A stretch of DNA of 64,000 nucleotides from the NCBI RefSeq assembly GCF_017876655.1, contig NZ_JAGIOK010000001.1, positions 248,001-312,000 of the forward strand. Direction: 5' to 3'. Both the position numbers and the translations under genes were made by a program. The notes under the pieces are model-generated. The model worked only from the letters and a program-made list of their open reading frames with translations. It was not told the origin of the DNA and ran no database searches. Origin of the DNA: Microbacterium imperiale. Lineage in GTDB: Bacteria > Actinomycetota > Actinomycetes > Actinomycetales > Microbacteriaceae. Shown piece after piece: positions 45,160 to 54,377 of the stretch (position 1 is the first letter of the stretch; every line of letters starts with the position of its first letter).

Positions 45160-45824
45160 GCGTCCTCCGCCCCGATGCGGTAGCCGCGCCCCACGGCCGA
45201 CTCGATCGGAGCGTCCGGCCCGAGCTTGCGCCGCAGGTTGTGGACGGTCGCCTTGACGATCGCCGGGTCGCGATCGCCCCCGTGGTCCCACACCTCCGAG
45301 AGCAGCTCGCCGGTCAGGACCCACCCGCCGTCCGCCCGCAGCAGGCACTCCAGCACGCCGTACTCCTTCGGCGTCAGCGATACCGGCCGCCCGTCGCGTT
45401 CGACGACGCGACGAACGGTGTCCATCCGGATGCCGCCGCCGTCGAGCACCGCGTCGAGCGTCGGGGCGGCGCGCCGGGCGAGGGCGCGGATGCGAGCGAG
45501 CAGCTCGATGTACGCGAACGGCTTGGTGACGTAGTCGTCCGCTCCGAGATCCAGTCCCGCGACGCGGTCGCCGAGAGCTCCCGCCGCCGTGAGCATGAGG
45601 ATGCGCACGGGATGACCCTCGGAGCGCAGCGAACGACACACGGCGTCGCCCGTCAGACCGGGCAGGTCACGGTCGAGGATCAGCAGATCGATCTCGCGCT
45701 CGGCGAAGGCCGTGAGCGCGGTGAACCCGTCATACGCGACGTCGACGGCGTACCCCTCCCGGCGCAGACCGTCGGCGAGGGCGTCGGCCAGAACGCGCTC
45801 GTCCTCCGCCACCAGGATCTGCAT
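45156..45824 (-). CDS. OmpR-family response regulator of the ABC-exporter system
   Basis: A 222-residue regulator. Phosphoacceptor Asp51 (LILDRDLP), Lys at ~101 (YVTKPF), and a winged helix at ~125-218 with recognition helix PAIVKATVHNLRRKLG and wing ESAVGRGYRIG. The ATG at 45824 is chosen after GGAGAGGGGG; the frame runs further upstream. The gene is divergent from the lipoprotein-adaptor-ABC operon, and a phased direct repeat in the 106-bp gap looks like its binding site. Confidence 0.93.
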   Translation of the reverse strand: MQILVAEDERVLADALADGLRREGYAVDVAYDGFTALTAFAEREIDLLILDRDLPGLTGDAVCRSLRSEGHPVRILMLTAAGALGDRVAGLDLGADDYVTKPFAYIELLARIRALARRAAPTLDAVLDGGGIRMDTVRRVVERDGRPVSLTPKEYGVLECLLRADGGWVLTGELLSEVWDHGGDRDPAIVKATVHNLRRKLGPDAPIESAVGRGYRIGAEDA

Positions 45825-45867
45825 GCATCCCCCTCTCCGTTCCGCGCCATCCACTCTGCCAGTGACG

Positions 45868-45886
45868 GGTCAAGGCTCGGTCAAGG
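45868..45886. promoter_or_regulatory. Direct-repeat operator for the OmpR-type regulator
   Basis: GGTCAAGG occurs at 45868-45875 and again at 45879-45886, exactly 11 bp apart, the classical spacing of two OmpR/PhoB-type subunits on one DNA face. It lies 17 bp before a TTGACA -35 box at 45903-45908 that points to the exporter operon, whose ATG is at 45931. Confidence 0.6.
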
Positions 45887-45930
45887 CGAGGCAGACATCC
45901 CGTTGACACCCTGCTCGGCACGGTGGGCTC

Positions 45931-46656
45931 ATGAGAAACACGACATTCCCACAGCACACGCTCACTCGTCCGATCCGCTCGGCCTGCCTGCTCGGAACCG
46001 CGTTCGCGCTCGCCCTCGCGCTCGCGGGGTGCAGCCCCACGCCCGACGACGTCGCACCCGGTGATGGCGCCGGCGCCGGCCGTTTCGCCGCGTGCCTGGC
46101 CGCGGCGGGCGTACCCGCGAAAGCGGTCGATCCGGGCTACGTCGTGGTCCGCGTCGCCGGCCCCGGTCAAGACGACACCGCCGAGAACGTCGGCATCGGC
46201 GCTCTGCTCACCCTGTCGGACGAGGACGGCACGTGGGTCGCGCCCGCCGACGCCGAGTTCTTCGAGGACGATGCCGCCGCGCGCGACGCGTACGCCGCGT
46301 GCGAGACGGACCATCCGGACTTCGCCCAGCCGGCCGTATCGGTGCCGGGTGGCGCCGCGGACGAGGGAGCGGATGCCCTGGCCGAGGCACTCGCATTCAC
46401 CCGATGCGCGCGCGACGCGGGGTTCGCGTGGCTCGCCGACCCCGACCCCGAAAGCGGGGGCAGCATCGTCCTGCCGCCCAGCCTGACCGAGAGCGAGTTC
46501 CGCGCCCTGCTCGCGGCGTGTCCGCCCACGGACTACCCCGCCGGGCTCGGCTGGTCCGTCACCGGTGACCTGAGCTTCGACTGGACCGCCGTGCTCGACG
46601 AGTTCGCGGAGGCGGCAACGACCGGGGACACCTCAACGCGGCGGGTGCCCTCATGA
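45931..46656 (+). CDS. Lipoprotein with repeated Cys motif, exporter operon
   Basis: A 241-residue exported protein of unknown function. The signal peptide ends with lipobox LAGC (Cys34). The mature part has four cysteines: Cys55 in FAACLAAAGV, Cys124 in YAACETDHPDF, Cys159 in FTRCARDAGFAWL and Cys197 in LLAACPPTDYP. The first and third motifs look like diverged copies, an internal duplication. Similar actinobacterial proteins with C-x5-G-x-P motifs occur beside adaptor/ABC exporters. It is first in the operon; its stop overlaps the adaptor start as ATGA. A substrate-binding or sensor role is a guess. Confidence 0.8.
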   Translation: MRNTTFPQHTLTRPIRSACLLGTAFALALALAGCSPTPDDVAPGDGAGAGRFAACLAAAGVPAKAVDPGYVVVRVAGPGQDDTAENVGIGALLTLSDEDGTWVAPADAEFFEDDAAARDAYAACETDHPDFAQPAVSVPGGAADEGADALAEALAFTRCARDAGFAWLADPDPESGGSIVLPPSLTESEFRALLAACPPTDYPAGLGWSVTGDLSFDWTAVLDEFAEAATTGDTSTRRVPS

Positions 46657-47741
46657 GTCGTCCCGGCAGAGCCTGGACGGTCGGGGCCGCGGTGCTGGTG
46701 GGAGCAACGCTCGTGGTGGGGGGCATCGCCGCAGGCCGAGCGACATCGACCGACACCGAGGCCGGTGACGACGGGGCCACCCCTGTCACCGCCGTGGTCG
46801 AGCGCACCACGTTGGCTGCCCAGCTGCGATTGAACGGGCAGCTCGCTTACGGCACCCCGCAGCCGCTTCCGGCGAGCTCCGGCATGATCACCCGGCTGCC
46901 CTCGGCCGGTCAGATCGTCGAACGAGGGCAGCCGGTGTACGAGGTGGAGGGCAAGCCGGTCGTCCTCTTCTCGGGCGAGCGGCCGTTCTGGCGGGAGCTG
47001 TCGACCGAGAGCTCGGCCGGCGAGGACGTCCGACAGCTGCAGACGAACCTGCGCGACCTCGGCTTCGAACCGGGCCGCGACGACGGTCGCTTCGACTGGC
47101 GCACGGATCAGGCCGTGCGGGCGTGGCAGCGCAGCGCGGGGCTGCCGCAGGACGGCGTCTTCTCGCCGGCGAGCGTCGTCGTCGCCGACACCGCCCGCAT
47201 CCGGATCGCGCAGGTCACCGCGCGAGCCGGCGACGGGGCGACCAGCCCCGGCACCTACACCGCCACCGACCTCCGGGCGTCGGCGGCCCTGACGCCGGCT
47301 CAGGCGCGCCGGGTGCAGGTCGGGACGGCGGCCTCGATCGAGCTGCCCGACGGCTCCGTGACCGACGCCAGCGTCGCCGCGGTCGATCCGGGTGGTCAGC
47401 CCACCGGCGCGGACGGGGGCGACCGCACTCCCCCGACCGCGATCCTCGACGTGGCCGATCAGGATGCCGTGGCGGCTGCCGGCGCCGGCGACGTTCGGGT
47501 CACGATCGTGCACGACGACGAGGAGGAGCCGACGCTCGTGGTCCCGGTGCACGCCCTCATCGCCACGGCCGGCGGCGGATACGCCGTCGAACGTCTGCGC
47601 GACGACGGGGCCGAACGCATCGCCGTGACGATCGGTCGCGTCGGCGACGCCCGGGTCGAGATCCGCAGCAGCGGCGACGAGATCGAGGGCGCCGCCGGAG
47701 CTGCCCTGGAACCGGGTGACCGGGTGGTGCTGGCACGATGA
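46653..47741 (+). CDS. MacA-like adaptor with peptidoglycan-binding domain
   Basis: A 362-residue membrane-anchored protein. One N-terminal helix (~10-28) precedes a barrel/lipoyl-like region ([32 protein letters not shown]), a PG_binding_1 domain at ~125-175 ([27 protein letters not shown]) and a C-terminal membrane-proximal domain (GDRVVL). It probably links the MacB-like permease to the cell wall in place of an outer-membrane channel. ATGA overlaps at both ends tie it to the lipoprotein and the ATPase genes. Confidence 0.87.
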   Translation: MSRPGRAWTVGAAVLVGATLVVGGIAAGRATSTDTEAGDDGATPVTAVVERTTLAAQLRLNGQLAYGTPQPLPASSGMITRLPSAGQIVERGQPVYEVEGKPVVLFSGERPFWRELSTESSAGEDVRQLQTNLRDLGFEPGRDDGRFDWRTDQAVRAWQRSAGLPQDGVFSPASVVVADTARIRIAQVTARAGDGATSPGTYTATDLRASAALTPAQARRVQVGTAASIELPDGSVTDASVAAVDPGGQPTGADGGDRTPPTAILDVADQDAVAAAGAGDVRVTIVHDDEEEPTLVVPVHALIATAGGGYAVERLRDDGAERIAVTIGRVGDARVEIRSSGDEIEGAAGAALEPGDRVVLAR

Positions 47742-48436
47742 GCACAAGCGTGATCCGGGCCGACCAGGTGTCCAAGACGTATCCGGGCCCGCCGCCGACG
47801 ACCGTGCTTCATCCCGTGTCATTGACCATCCACGCCGGTGAGCAGATCGCCGTCGTCGGAGCCTCAGGCTCGGGCAAGAGCACGCTGCTGGCGATCCTGG
47901 GGATGCTGGACGATCCCACTTCGGGCCGGGTCGAGGTCGACGGCGTGGCGACCGCGTCGATGAGCGAACGCGAGCGCTCCCGCATCCGGGCCACGCGCAT
48001 CGGCTTCGTCTTCCAGCAGTTCCACCTTCTGCCGGCGCTCAGCGCGCTCGACAACGTGGCGACGGGGCTGCTCTACGCCGGGGTGCCGCTGCGCGCGCGC
48101 CGCGCCCGGGCCGCCGCGGCACTCCGCGACGTCGGCCTCGGGCACCGCCTCGATCACCGACCGACGCAGCTCTCGGGCGGCGAACAGCAGCGCGTCGCGA
48201 TCGCCCGCGCCCTCGTCCGCGAGCCCGCGGTCCTGTTCGCGGACGAGCCGACCGGAGCGCTGGACTCCGTCACGAGCGCGGGCGTGGTCGATCTGCTGGC
48301 CGGCCTGACGGAGCGCGGGACGACCGTCGTCATCGTCACCCACGACAACGACATCGCGGCATCGTTCGCACGACGTGTGCGGATCACCGACGGCCGGGTC
48401 CGCGACGATGCCGCACGTCGGAGGAGCGCATCATGA
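47738..48436 (+). CDS. ABC transporter ATP-binding protein (MacB/LolD type)
   Basis: A 232-residue ATPase. Walker A is GASGSGKST near residue 46, the signature is [15 protein letters not shown] and Walker B is [12 protein letters not shown]; the H-loop His lies in VIVTHDND. It resembles the LolD/MacB/FtsE group that energises mechanotransmission-type exporters. It overlaps both neighbours by ATGA, so the complex subunits are made together. Confidence 0.94.
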   Translation: MSTSVIRADQVSKTYPGPPPTTVLHPVSLTIHAGEQIAVVGASGSGKSTLLAILGMLDDPTSGRVEVDGVATASMSERERSRIRATRIGFVFQQFHLLPALSALDNVATGLLYAGVPLRARRARAAAALRDVGLGHRLDHRPTQLSGGEQQRVAIARALVREPAVLFADEPTGALDSVTSAGVVDLLAGLTERGTTVVIVTHDNDIAASFARRVRITDGRVRDDAARRRSAS

Positions 48437-49620
48437 GCGGCCGTCTGCGCGTGCGCGACGTCGTCGGCACCGCCTGGCTCGGAGTCGCCGCGCGACCCCA
48501 GCGCACGATGTTGGCAGCACTGGGCGTCGCGCTCGGCATCGCCGCGATGATCGCGCTCACGGGAGCCGCCGCGTCGAACCGTGCGCACCTGCTCGCAGAG
48601 TTCGACGCGCTCGGCGCCGACCTCGCGGTCGTGGCTCCCGGTGAAGGCCCCGACCGCAAGCCCGTCCCCCTTCCGGGCACCGCGCCCGAGACCATCGCAC
48701 GCCAGGACGGTGTGGCGCGGGTCGGCGTCGTCGAGACCGCGCCGCCGGGCCTCGCGGTGTACCGCACGCACCTCATCCCCCGCACCGAGACCAGCGGCGT
48801 GACGGTCGCCGTCGCCAGGCCCAATCTCCTGGCTGCGTTGGATGCCACCGTGGTCTCGGGGCGGTGGTTCGACGACGCCTCCCGTTCGCTGCCCACGGCG
48901 GTCCTCGGCGCCACCGCCGCCGAGCGCCTGGGGATCGATCGTGCGGGTGACCGCGTGCTGATCGGGGGCGAGTGGTACGGCGTCATCGGCATCCTCGCCC
49001 CCGCCGGGATCGTCGACTCCCTCGACGCCGCCGTGTTCCTCGGCGACCGTTGGATCGCCGAGCACCTTCGTGCCGGTGACGACCCCGAGATCGCGGCGGT
49101 GTACGTCCGCGCCGAGCCCGGCCGGCTGGCGGACGTCAGCGCCATCCTCGCCGCTGCGGCCTCGCCCGGGTCACCCTACGCGTCGGTGACCCGCGCCGCG
49201 GACCTCTTGCAGGCCCGTGCCGTCGCGGACGACTCGCTCGCGACCCTCGGGCTCGCACTCGGCGGCATCGCGCTGCTCGTCGGCGGCGTGGGCATCGCCA
49301 ACACGATGCTCGTGTCGGTCATGGAGCGGCGCGGCGAGATCGGGCTACGTCGGTCGCTCGGCGCCCGACCCGGGCAGATCGCGACGCAATTCGTGACCGA
49401 GTCCGCCATGCTCTCGCTGCTGGGCGGGGCCGGCGGCATCCTGCTCGGCGTCGCCGGCGCTGCAGCCACGGCGGCCGTTTTGCGACAGCCGCTCGCACTG
49501 CCGATCGCGACCATCCTGCTAGCACCCATCGTGTCGGTCATGGTCGGGGCGTTCGCCGGATTGCAGCCGGCGGTGCGCGCGGCACGGCTCGCCCCGACGG
49601 CCGCGCTGCGATCGTCGTAG
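48433..49620 (+). CDS. ABC transporter permease (MacB/FtsX type)
   Basis: A 395-residue permease. One N-terminal helix (~20-42), a large external MacB-PCD domain (~45-260), and three C-terminal helices starting [20 protein letters not shown], with the coupling segment [18 protein letters not shown]. Together with the ATPase and adaptor it forms a MacAB-like exporter, probably for a peptide or other envelope-active compound. The gene ends the operon; a strong terminator lies 11 bp downstream. Confidence 0.94.
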   Translation: MSGRLRVRDVVGTAWLGVAARPQRTMLAALGVALGIAAMIALTGAAASNRAHLLAEFDALGADLAVVAPGEGPDRKPVPLPGTAPETIARQDGVARVGVVETAPPGLAVYRTHLIPRTETSGVTVAVARPNLLAALDATVVSGRWFDDASRSLPTAVLGATAAERLGIDRAGDRVLIGGEWYGVIGILAPAGIVDSLDAAVFLGDRWIAEHLRAGDDPEIAAVYVRAEPGRLADVSAILAAAASPGSPYASVTRAADLLQARAVADDSLATLGLALGGIALLVGGVGIANTMLVSVMERRGEIGLRRSLGARPGQIATQFVTESAMLSLLGGAGGILLGVAGAAATAAVLRQPLALPIATILLAPIVSVMVGAFAGLQPAVRAARLAPTAALRSS

Positions 49621-49630
49621 GACGCAAGCG

Positions 49631-49666
49631 AAAGGCCCCGTCCCGGTTTCCCGGGACGGGGCCTTT
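49631..49666 (+). terminator. Intrinsic terminator of the exporter operon
   Basis: AAAGGCCCCGTCCCGG pairs perfectly with CCGGGACGGGGCCTTT, followed by CTCA. With its A-run on one side and T-run on the other it is a good bidirectional terminator, and also faces the 3' end of the tRNA-Leu gene. Confidence 0.92.
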
Positions 49667-49673
49667 CTCACTG

Positions 49674-49758
49674 TGCGCGAGGGGGGACTTGAACCCCCAC
49701 GCCCTATACGGGCACTAGCACCTCAAGCTAGCGCGTCTACCTATTCCGCCACCCGCGC
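49674..49758 (-). tRNA. tRNA-Leu (anticodon GAG)
   Basis: Reverse-strand 85-nt cloverleaf. The acceptor stem is GCGCGGG/CTCGCGC (one G-U) with discriminator A. The D-arm is TGGCGGAATAGGTAGACGC and the T-arm GGGGGTTCAAGTCCCCC; the class II variable arm is TGCCCGTATAGGGCGT. The anticodon stem CTAGC/GCTAG holds TTGAGGT, giving anticodon GAG, which reads CUC. CCA is not encoded. A different isoacceptor from the one at 4422. Confidence 0.95.
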
Positions 49759-49853
49759 AGTGTTTTTCAGTTGTTCCCAACCGAGGATCAACACTAACAC
49801 GTCGCCGCCCCCGCGAAGAATCGACGGCCGCCCGGGCGTGGCGCGGCGCGGGT

Positions 49854-51692
49854 TCACGACCGTACGCGCGATCGCAGCACGGCGATGCGTGCTTGCAGCT
49901 GTGCGACCGTCGCGTGCGAGACGGCCGGTCCGCCGCAGACCCGGCGGAGCTCGGCGTGGATCTGAGCGTGCGCCTCGCCGCTCTGCCGGGCGTAGAGCCC
50001 GACGAGGCTGTTGAGCAGCTGGCGCTGTTCCTTCAGCGATCGATGCAGAGGCTCGGGCAGCGACGTCTCCGGCGCGTCCTCAGCGGTGGCCGTGCCGCCC
50101 TCCGCCTTCTCGCGCGCCTCTCGGCTGTGCCGATGCTTGGACTGCCGCGACTGGCGCTGCATGAGCAGTTCGTGCACGTGCTCCGGCTCGAGCAAGCCGG
50201 GGATCCCGAGGAATTCCTCCTCCTCGGGGGTCCCTGGAACAGCCAGCTGCCCGAACTCGGCGCCGTCGAACAGCACCCGATCGAAGTGCGCGACCGAGCC
50301 CAGGGCCTGGTAGCTGAACTCCTCGGTCAGCGCGTCGGAGGCGGCGTCCTCGCGCTCGGCCTCGGCGAGCAGCGTGTCTTCGAGCCCGTCGTCGTCGCCG
50401 GCCTCGCGATCGAGCGCGTGGTCGCGCTGGCGCTCCATCTCGGCGGCCAGTCCCAGGAGCACCGGCACGTTCGGCAGGAAGACGCTCGCCGTCTCGCCGC
50501 GACGTCGAGCCCGGACGAAGCGGCCGATGGCCTGCGCGAAGAACAGCGGCGTCGAGGACGATGTCGCGTAGACGCCGACAGCCAGACGTGGCACGTCGAC
50601 ACCTTCCGACACCATGCGCACCGCCACCATCCAGCGGGTCGTGCTCTGGGAGAAGACCTCGATGTTGCCCGACGCGGCCTTGTCGTCGGAGAGCACGACC
50701 GTCGGAGCCTCGCCCGTGATGCCGTGGAGGATCTCCGCGTACGCTCGCGCCGCGGTCTGATCGGTCGCGATGACGAGGCCGCCGGCATCCGGGACCTCCT
50801 GACGCACCTCGGTGAGCCGGCGATCCGCCGACCGCAGCACCGCCGGGATCCAATCACCCTCAGGGTTCAGCGCGGTGCGCCACGCCTGCGAGGTGATGTC
50901 CTTCGTGTTGTCCTGGCCGAGGTGGGCCTCGAACTCGTCGCCGGTCTTGGTGCGCCACTTCATGTGCCCGGCGTAGACGAGGAACAGCACGGGCCGCACC
51001 ACGCCGTCGGCGAGGGCCCGCCCGTAGCCGTAGTTGTAATCGGTCCGCGAGAGGCGGATGCCCTTGTCGTTCGGGTGGTACTCCACGAACGGGATGGGCG
51101 CGGTGTCGCTGCGGAACGGCGTTCCCGACAGCAGCAGGCGGCGGGTCGCGCGGCCATATGCCTCGCGCAGGGCGTCGCCCCAGCTGAGGGCGTCGCCGCC
51201 GTGATGCACCTCGTCGAGGATGACGAGGGTGCGGGCATCCATCGTCAGGCGCTGATGGACGGAAGCCTTCACCGCCACCTGCGCGTACGTGACCGCGACG
51301 CCGTGATACTGCCGTGACGGCGTGGCATGGCGATTGCTGAAGCGCGGATCGAGACGGATACCGACGCGACCGGCGGCATCGGCCCACTGCGTCTTCAGGT
51401 GCTCGGTAGGCGCGACGACGACGATGCGGTCGACGACGTTGCGGCGCAGCAGCTCGGACGCGAGCCGGAGCGCGAAGGTGGTCTTACCGGCACCGGGCGT
51501 CGCCGCGGCGAGGAAGTCGCGCGGACCGCGTCCGACGCCCTCGGGGCCGTCGGCGCCGAAGTACTGATCGAGCGCTTCGGCCTGCCAGGCGCGCAGTCGC
51601 TGAGCGGTACCCCAGGGGGCGCGCTGCGGGAACGAGGGCGACAGATGCTCGGCGGCGAAGCTTCCGAAATGCTCCTGCGGGTCCTCTGTCAC
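49854..51692 (-). CDS. Superfamily 2 DEAD/DEAH-box helicase
   Basis: A 612-residue helicase-like ATPase. Motif I ATPGAGKT is at 64-71, motif II DEVH at 160-163, and motif III-like LLLSGTPFRSD follows. The second RecA domain has RMVSEGVDVPRLAVG and motif VI QAIGRFVRARR. This resembles SSL2/XPB-like and type III restriction-type helicases, but no nuclease or methylase partner is adjacent. The C-terminal ~150 residues are charged and probably helical. The GTG at 51692 follows TAGGGT by eight bases. Its function, probably in DNA or RNA processing, is unknown. Confidence 0.88.
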   Translation of the reverse strand: MTEDPQEHFGSFAAEHLSPSFPQRAPWGTAQRLRAWQAEALDQYFGADGPEGVGRGPRDFLAAATPGAGKTTFALRLASELLRRNVVDRIVVVAPTEHLKTQWADAAGRVGIRLDPRFSNRHATPSRQYHGVAVTYAQVAVKASVHQRLTMDARTLVILDEVHHGGDALSWGDALREAYGRATRRLLLSGTPFRSDTAPIPFVEYHPNDKGIRLSRTDYNYGYGRALADGVVRPVLFLVYAGHMKWRTKTGDEFEAHLGQDNTKDITSQAWRTALNPEGDWIPAVLRSADRRLTEVRQEVPDAGGLVIATDQTAARAYAEILHGITGEAPTVVLSDDKAASGNIEVFSQSTTRWMVAVRMVSEGVDVPRLAVGVYATSSSTPLFFAQAIGRFVRARRRGETASVFLPNVPVLLGLAAEMERQRDHALDREAGDDDGLEDTLLAEAEREDAASDALTEEFSYQALGSVAHFDRVLFDGAEFGQLAVPGTPEEEEFLGIPGLLEPEHVHELLMQRQSRQSKHRHSREAREKAEGGTATAEDAPETSLPEPLHRSLKEQRQLLNSLVGLYARQSGEAHAQIHAELRRVCGGPAVSHATVAQLQARIAVLRSRVRS

Positions 51693-51786
51693 GATGGACC
51701 ACCCTAAACGACCGCACCGACAGGCTCGCCTCGTCGGGATCGGACCCGACCCGATACCGTGGAAGGACCGATGCCCAGGAGGTGCC

Positions 51787-52635
51787 ATGAGGGAGAACGA
51801 GACGTCCGAGCACGACCGACGCACACCCTACGTTCCGAACGACACGGCGCACCCGTGGCGCCGCATGGTGGCGATCGGCGACTCGTTCACGGAGGGCATC
51901 GGCGATCCCGAACCCGATCGGCCAGGTGGGCACCGCGGCTGGGCCGACCGCGTCGCCGAGGTCCTCGGCGCTCAGGTGCCCGACTTCGCGTACGCCAACC
52001 TCGCCGTGCGCGGCAAGCTCATCGCCCAGATCATCGCCGACCAGATCGAGCCGGCGCTCGCGCTCAAACCCGACCTCGTGACCTTCTCGGCCGGCGGCAA
52101 CGACGTCATCCGTCCGGGTGCCGATCCCGACGCCGTCGCCCAGCAGTTCGAGGATGCCGTCGTCCGCCTGTCGTCGACCGGCGCGACCCTCGTGCTCTTC
52201 ACCGGCATCGACACGAACTTCACGCCGGTGTTCCGCGGCATTCGCGGGCGGGTGGCCATCTACAACGAGAACATCCGCGCGATCGCCGAGCGGTACGACG
52301 CGATCGTGGCGGACCAGTGGGCGCTGAAGGAGGTGCAGGACATGCGCTTCTTCGACGACGACCGCCTGCACTACAACTCGCTGGGGCACCACGAGGTCGC
52401 CCGCATGGTGCTGCGGGCCCTCAACGTCCCGAACGACCTGCAGCCCATGCAGCCCGATCCCCTGCCGCCCTCGACGTGGCGTGCGGCGCGCGCTCACGAC
52501 CTGGTCTGGGCCCGCGAATACCTGGTGCCCTGGGTGCTGCGCCGCCTGCGGCACCAGTCGTCCGGCGACCACGTGACGGCGAAGCGCCCCGAGCCGCTGC
52601 CGGTCATCCGGCGCCTGCACGACGACGGCGAGTGA
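51787..52635 (+). CDS. SGNH/GDSL hydrolase (paralogue)
   Basis: A 282-residue cytosolic esterase-fold protein. Block I MVAIGDSFTEGIGD has the nucleophile Ser, GGNDVI forms the oxyanion block, and DRLHYNSLGHHEVA provides Asp and His. It is clearly paralogous to the enzyme at 12659-13435 over its whole length, including the C-terminal basic region ending in SSGD-type sequence. AGGAGG lies four bases before the ATG at 51787. The stop is immediately followed by that of the convergent methyltransferase gene. Substrate unknown. Confidence 0.86.
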   Translation: MRENETSEHDRRTPYVPNDTAHPWRRMVAIGDSFTEGIGDPEPDRPGGHRGWADRVAEVLGAQVPDFAYANLAVRGKLIAQIIADQIEPALALKPDLVTFSAGGNDVIRPGADPDAVAQQFEDAVVRLSSTGATLVLFTGIDTNFTPVFRGIRGRVAIYNENIRAIAERYDAIVADQWALKEVQDMRFFDDDRLHYNSLGHHEVARMVLRALNVPNDLQPMQPDPLPPSTWRAARAHDLVWAREYLVPWVLRRLRHQSSGDHVTAKRPEPLPVIRRLHDDGE

Positions 52636-53421
52636 TCAGCGCAGCGCCCACAGTGCGACGGCCGCTGCCGCCGCGACGTTGAGCGAGTCCACTCCCCCGG
52701 CCATCGGGATCGTCACGATGGAGTCGGCGGCGGCCAGGGCGCGGCGGGTCAGGCCGTCGCCCTCCGTTCCCATGAGCAGCGCCACTCGATCGGGTCGTGC
52801 TGCGGCGAAGTCGTCCAGCGGCACCGCGCCCTCCGCGAGCGCGAGGGCCGCCAGGTGCAGGCCGGCCTCGCGGAGCAGCGGCGCGGCCTCGGGCCAGGCG
52901 GGCAGGCGCGTCCACGGCACCTGGAAGACCGTGCCCATGCTGACGCGGACGCTGCGACGGTAGAGGGGGTCGGCGCAGCGCTCGCTCACGAGGACCGCGT
53001 CGGCACCGAGACCCGCGGCGGCGCGGAACGCGGCTCCGACGTTGGTGTGATCGACGATGTCCTCGAGGACGAGCACGAGCCGCGCCCCCGCGACGACCTC
53101 CGCGACGGATGCCGGCGCCGGGCGGTGCATCGACGCGAGCGCGCCCCGGTGCACGGCGTACCCGGTGAGCGCCTCGGCCACGGCATCCGACACCACGAAC
53201 ACCGGCGCATCGCCCGCGAGGTCGGCGACGTCGGCGAGCCATTTCTCCTGGACGAGGACCGACCTCGGCCGGTGTCCGGCAGCCCGCGCGCGAGCGATGA
53301 CTTTCGCCGACTCCGCGATATACAGGCCGCCGGCGGGCTCGAGGACGCGTCGCAGTGCGACGTCCGTCAGATCCCGGTAGTCGGAGAGGCGGGAGTCGTC
53401 GGGGTCGTCGATGCGGATCAC
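52636..53421 (-). CDS. TrmH/SpoU-family RNA 2'-O-methyltransferase
   Basis: A 261-residue SPOUT enzyme using SAM to methylate a ribose in rRNA or tRNA. The N-terminal substrate-binding part (YIAESAKVIARA) precedes the knotted domain with LVLEDIVDHTNVGAAFRAA, VALLMGTEGDGLT and the C-terminal IPMAGGVDSLNVAAAAAVAL. All three SPOUT motifs are present; the RNA position is unknown. GTG 53421 is preferred over GTG 53427 since GGGAGG lies at correct distance. It is convergent with the SGNH gene (no gap) and divergent from the sirtuin. Confidence 0.9.
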   Translation of the reverse strand: MIRIDDPDDSRLSDYRDLTDVALRRVLEPAGGLYIAESAKVIARARAAGHRPRSVLVQEKWLADVADLAGDAPVFVVSDAVAEALTGYAVHRGALASMHRPAPASVAEVVAGARLVLVLEDIVDHTNVGAAFRAAAGLGADAVLVSERCADPLYRRSVRVSMGTVFQVPWTRLPAWPEAAPLLREAGLHLAALALAEGAVPLDDFAAARPDRVALLMGTEGDGLTRRALAAADSIVTIPMAGGVDSLNVAAAAAVALWALR

Positions 53422-53491
53422 GGGCACCCTCCCACTCTCGCACGCGCGACCGACCGGGTCCGCAGGCCCGCGCCGCTCGTAGAGTAGAGGG

Positions 53492-54340
53492 GTGACCCCC
53501 GCCGACCTCGTCTCTCCGTCGAGCGATGACGTGCGGCAGGCCATCGACGTGCTGTCGGGGCGCCGGATCGCCGTGCTGACCGGCGCGGGGGTCTCGACCG
53601 ACTCCGGAATCCCCGACTACCGAGGGGCGGGCGCACCCGTGCGCACACCGATGACCGCCCAGCAGTTCCTCGCGAGCGAGGACGCCCGCCGGCGCTACTG
53701 GGTCGGCAGCCACCTCGGCTGGCGCGCCTTCGCCGCTGCACGGCCGAACGACGGTCACGTCGCCCTCGCCGACCTGGAACGCGCGGGCGTCGTCACCGGA
53801 GTCGTCACCCAGAACGTCGACGGTCTGCACCTGCGTGCCGGCAGCAGCCGAGTGGTCGAGCTGCACGGCACCATGCGGCGGGTCTTCTGCCTGCACTGCG
53901 GGCAGGTCTTCGACCGGCGCGACCTCGCCGAGCGCGTCGAGACCGACAACCCGTGGATCACCGTTCCCGAGAACGTCGAGCTCGGTCCCGACGGCGATGT
54001 CCTGCCCGCGACGAGCGACGGGTTCGTCGTGCCGCGCTGCAGCGTGTGCGAGGGAACCCTCAAGCCGGATGTCGTCTTCTTCGGCGAGTTCGTTCCGCGC
54101 GAGAAATTCGCCGAAGCCGAGCAGCTCGTGCGCACGAGCGACGCGCTCGTGGTCGCGGGTTCGTCGCTCGTCGTCAACTCGGGTGTGCGACTGGTGGAAC
54201 GGGCGCGGCGGCGACGGATCCCGGTCGTCATCGTCAACCGCGGCGCGACCCGGTCGGATGCGAAGGCCACCGTGAAGATCGACGCGGGAACGACCGAGGT
54301 CCTGCGGGAACTGGCCGCCCACCTGCCGCGTCCGCTGTGA
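53492..54340 (+). CDS. Sir2-family NAD-dependent deacylase, class II-like
   Basis: A 282-residue sirtuin that uses NAD to remove acyl groups from lysine or transfers ADP-ribose. NAD loop TGAGVSTDSGIPDYRG begins at 30, QNVDGLH at 107-113, catalytic His125 in VELHG. The zinc module uses Cys133/Cys136 and Cys183/Cys186, separated by a long ~46-residue insert (NPWITVPENVELGPDGD). The following KPDVVFFGE marks SIRT4-like class II enzymes. The GTG at 53492 comes six bases after TAGAGT (leaderless). A histidine phosphatase gene follows. Confidence 0.92.
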   Translation: MTPADLVSPSSDDVRQAIDVLSGRRIAVLTGAGVSTDSGIPDYRGAGAPVRTPMTAQQFLASEDARRRYWVGSHLGWRAFAAARPNDGHVALADLERAGVVTGVVTQNVDGLHLRAGSSRVVELHGTMRRVFCLHCGQVFDRRDLAERVETDNPWITVPENVELGPDGDVLPATSDGFVVPRCSVCEGTLKPDVVFFGEFVPREKFAEAEQLVRTSDALVVAGSSLVVNSGVRLVERARRRRIPVVIVNRGATRSDAKATVKIDAGTTEVLRELAAHLPRPL

Positions 54341-54377
54341 GATCGGCCGATCCGCGGGACGCGCGTAGGGTCGAAGC

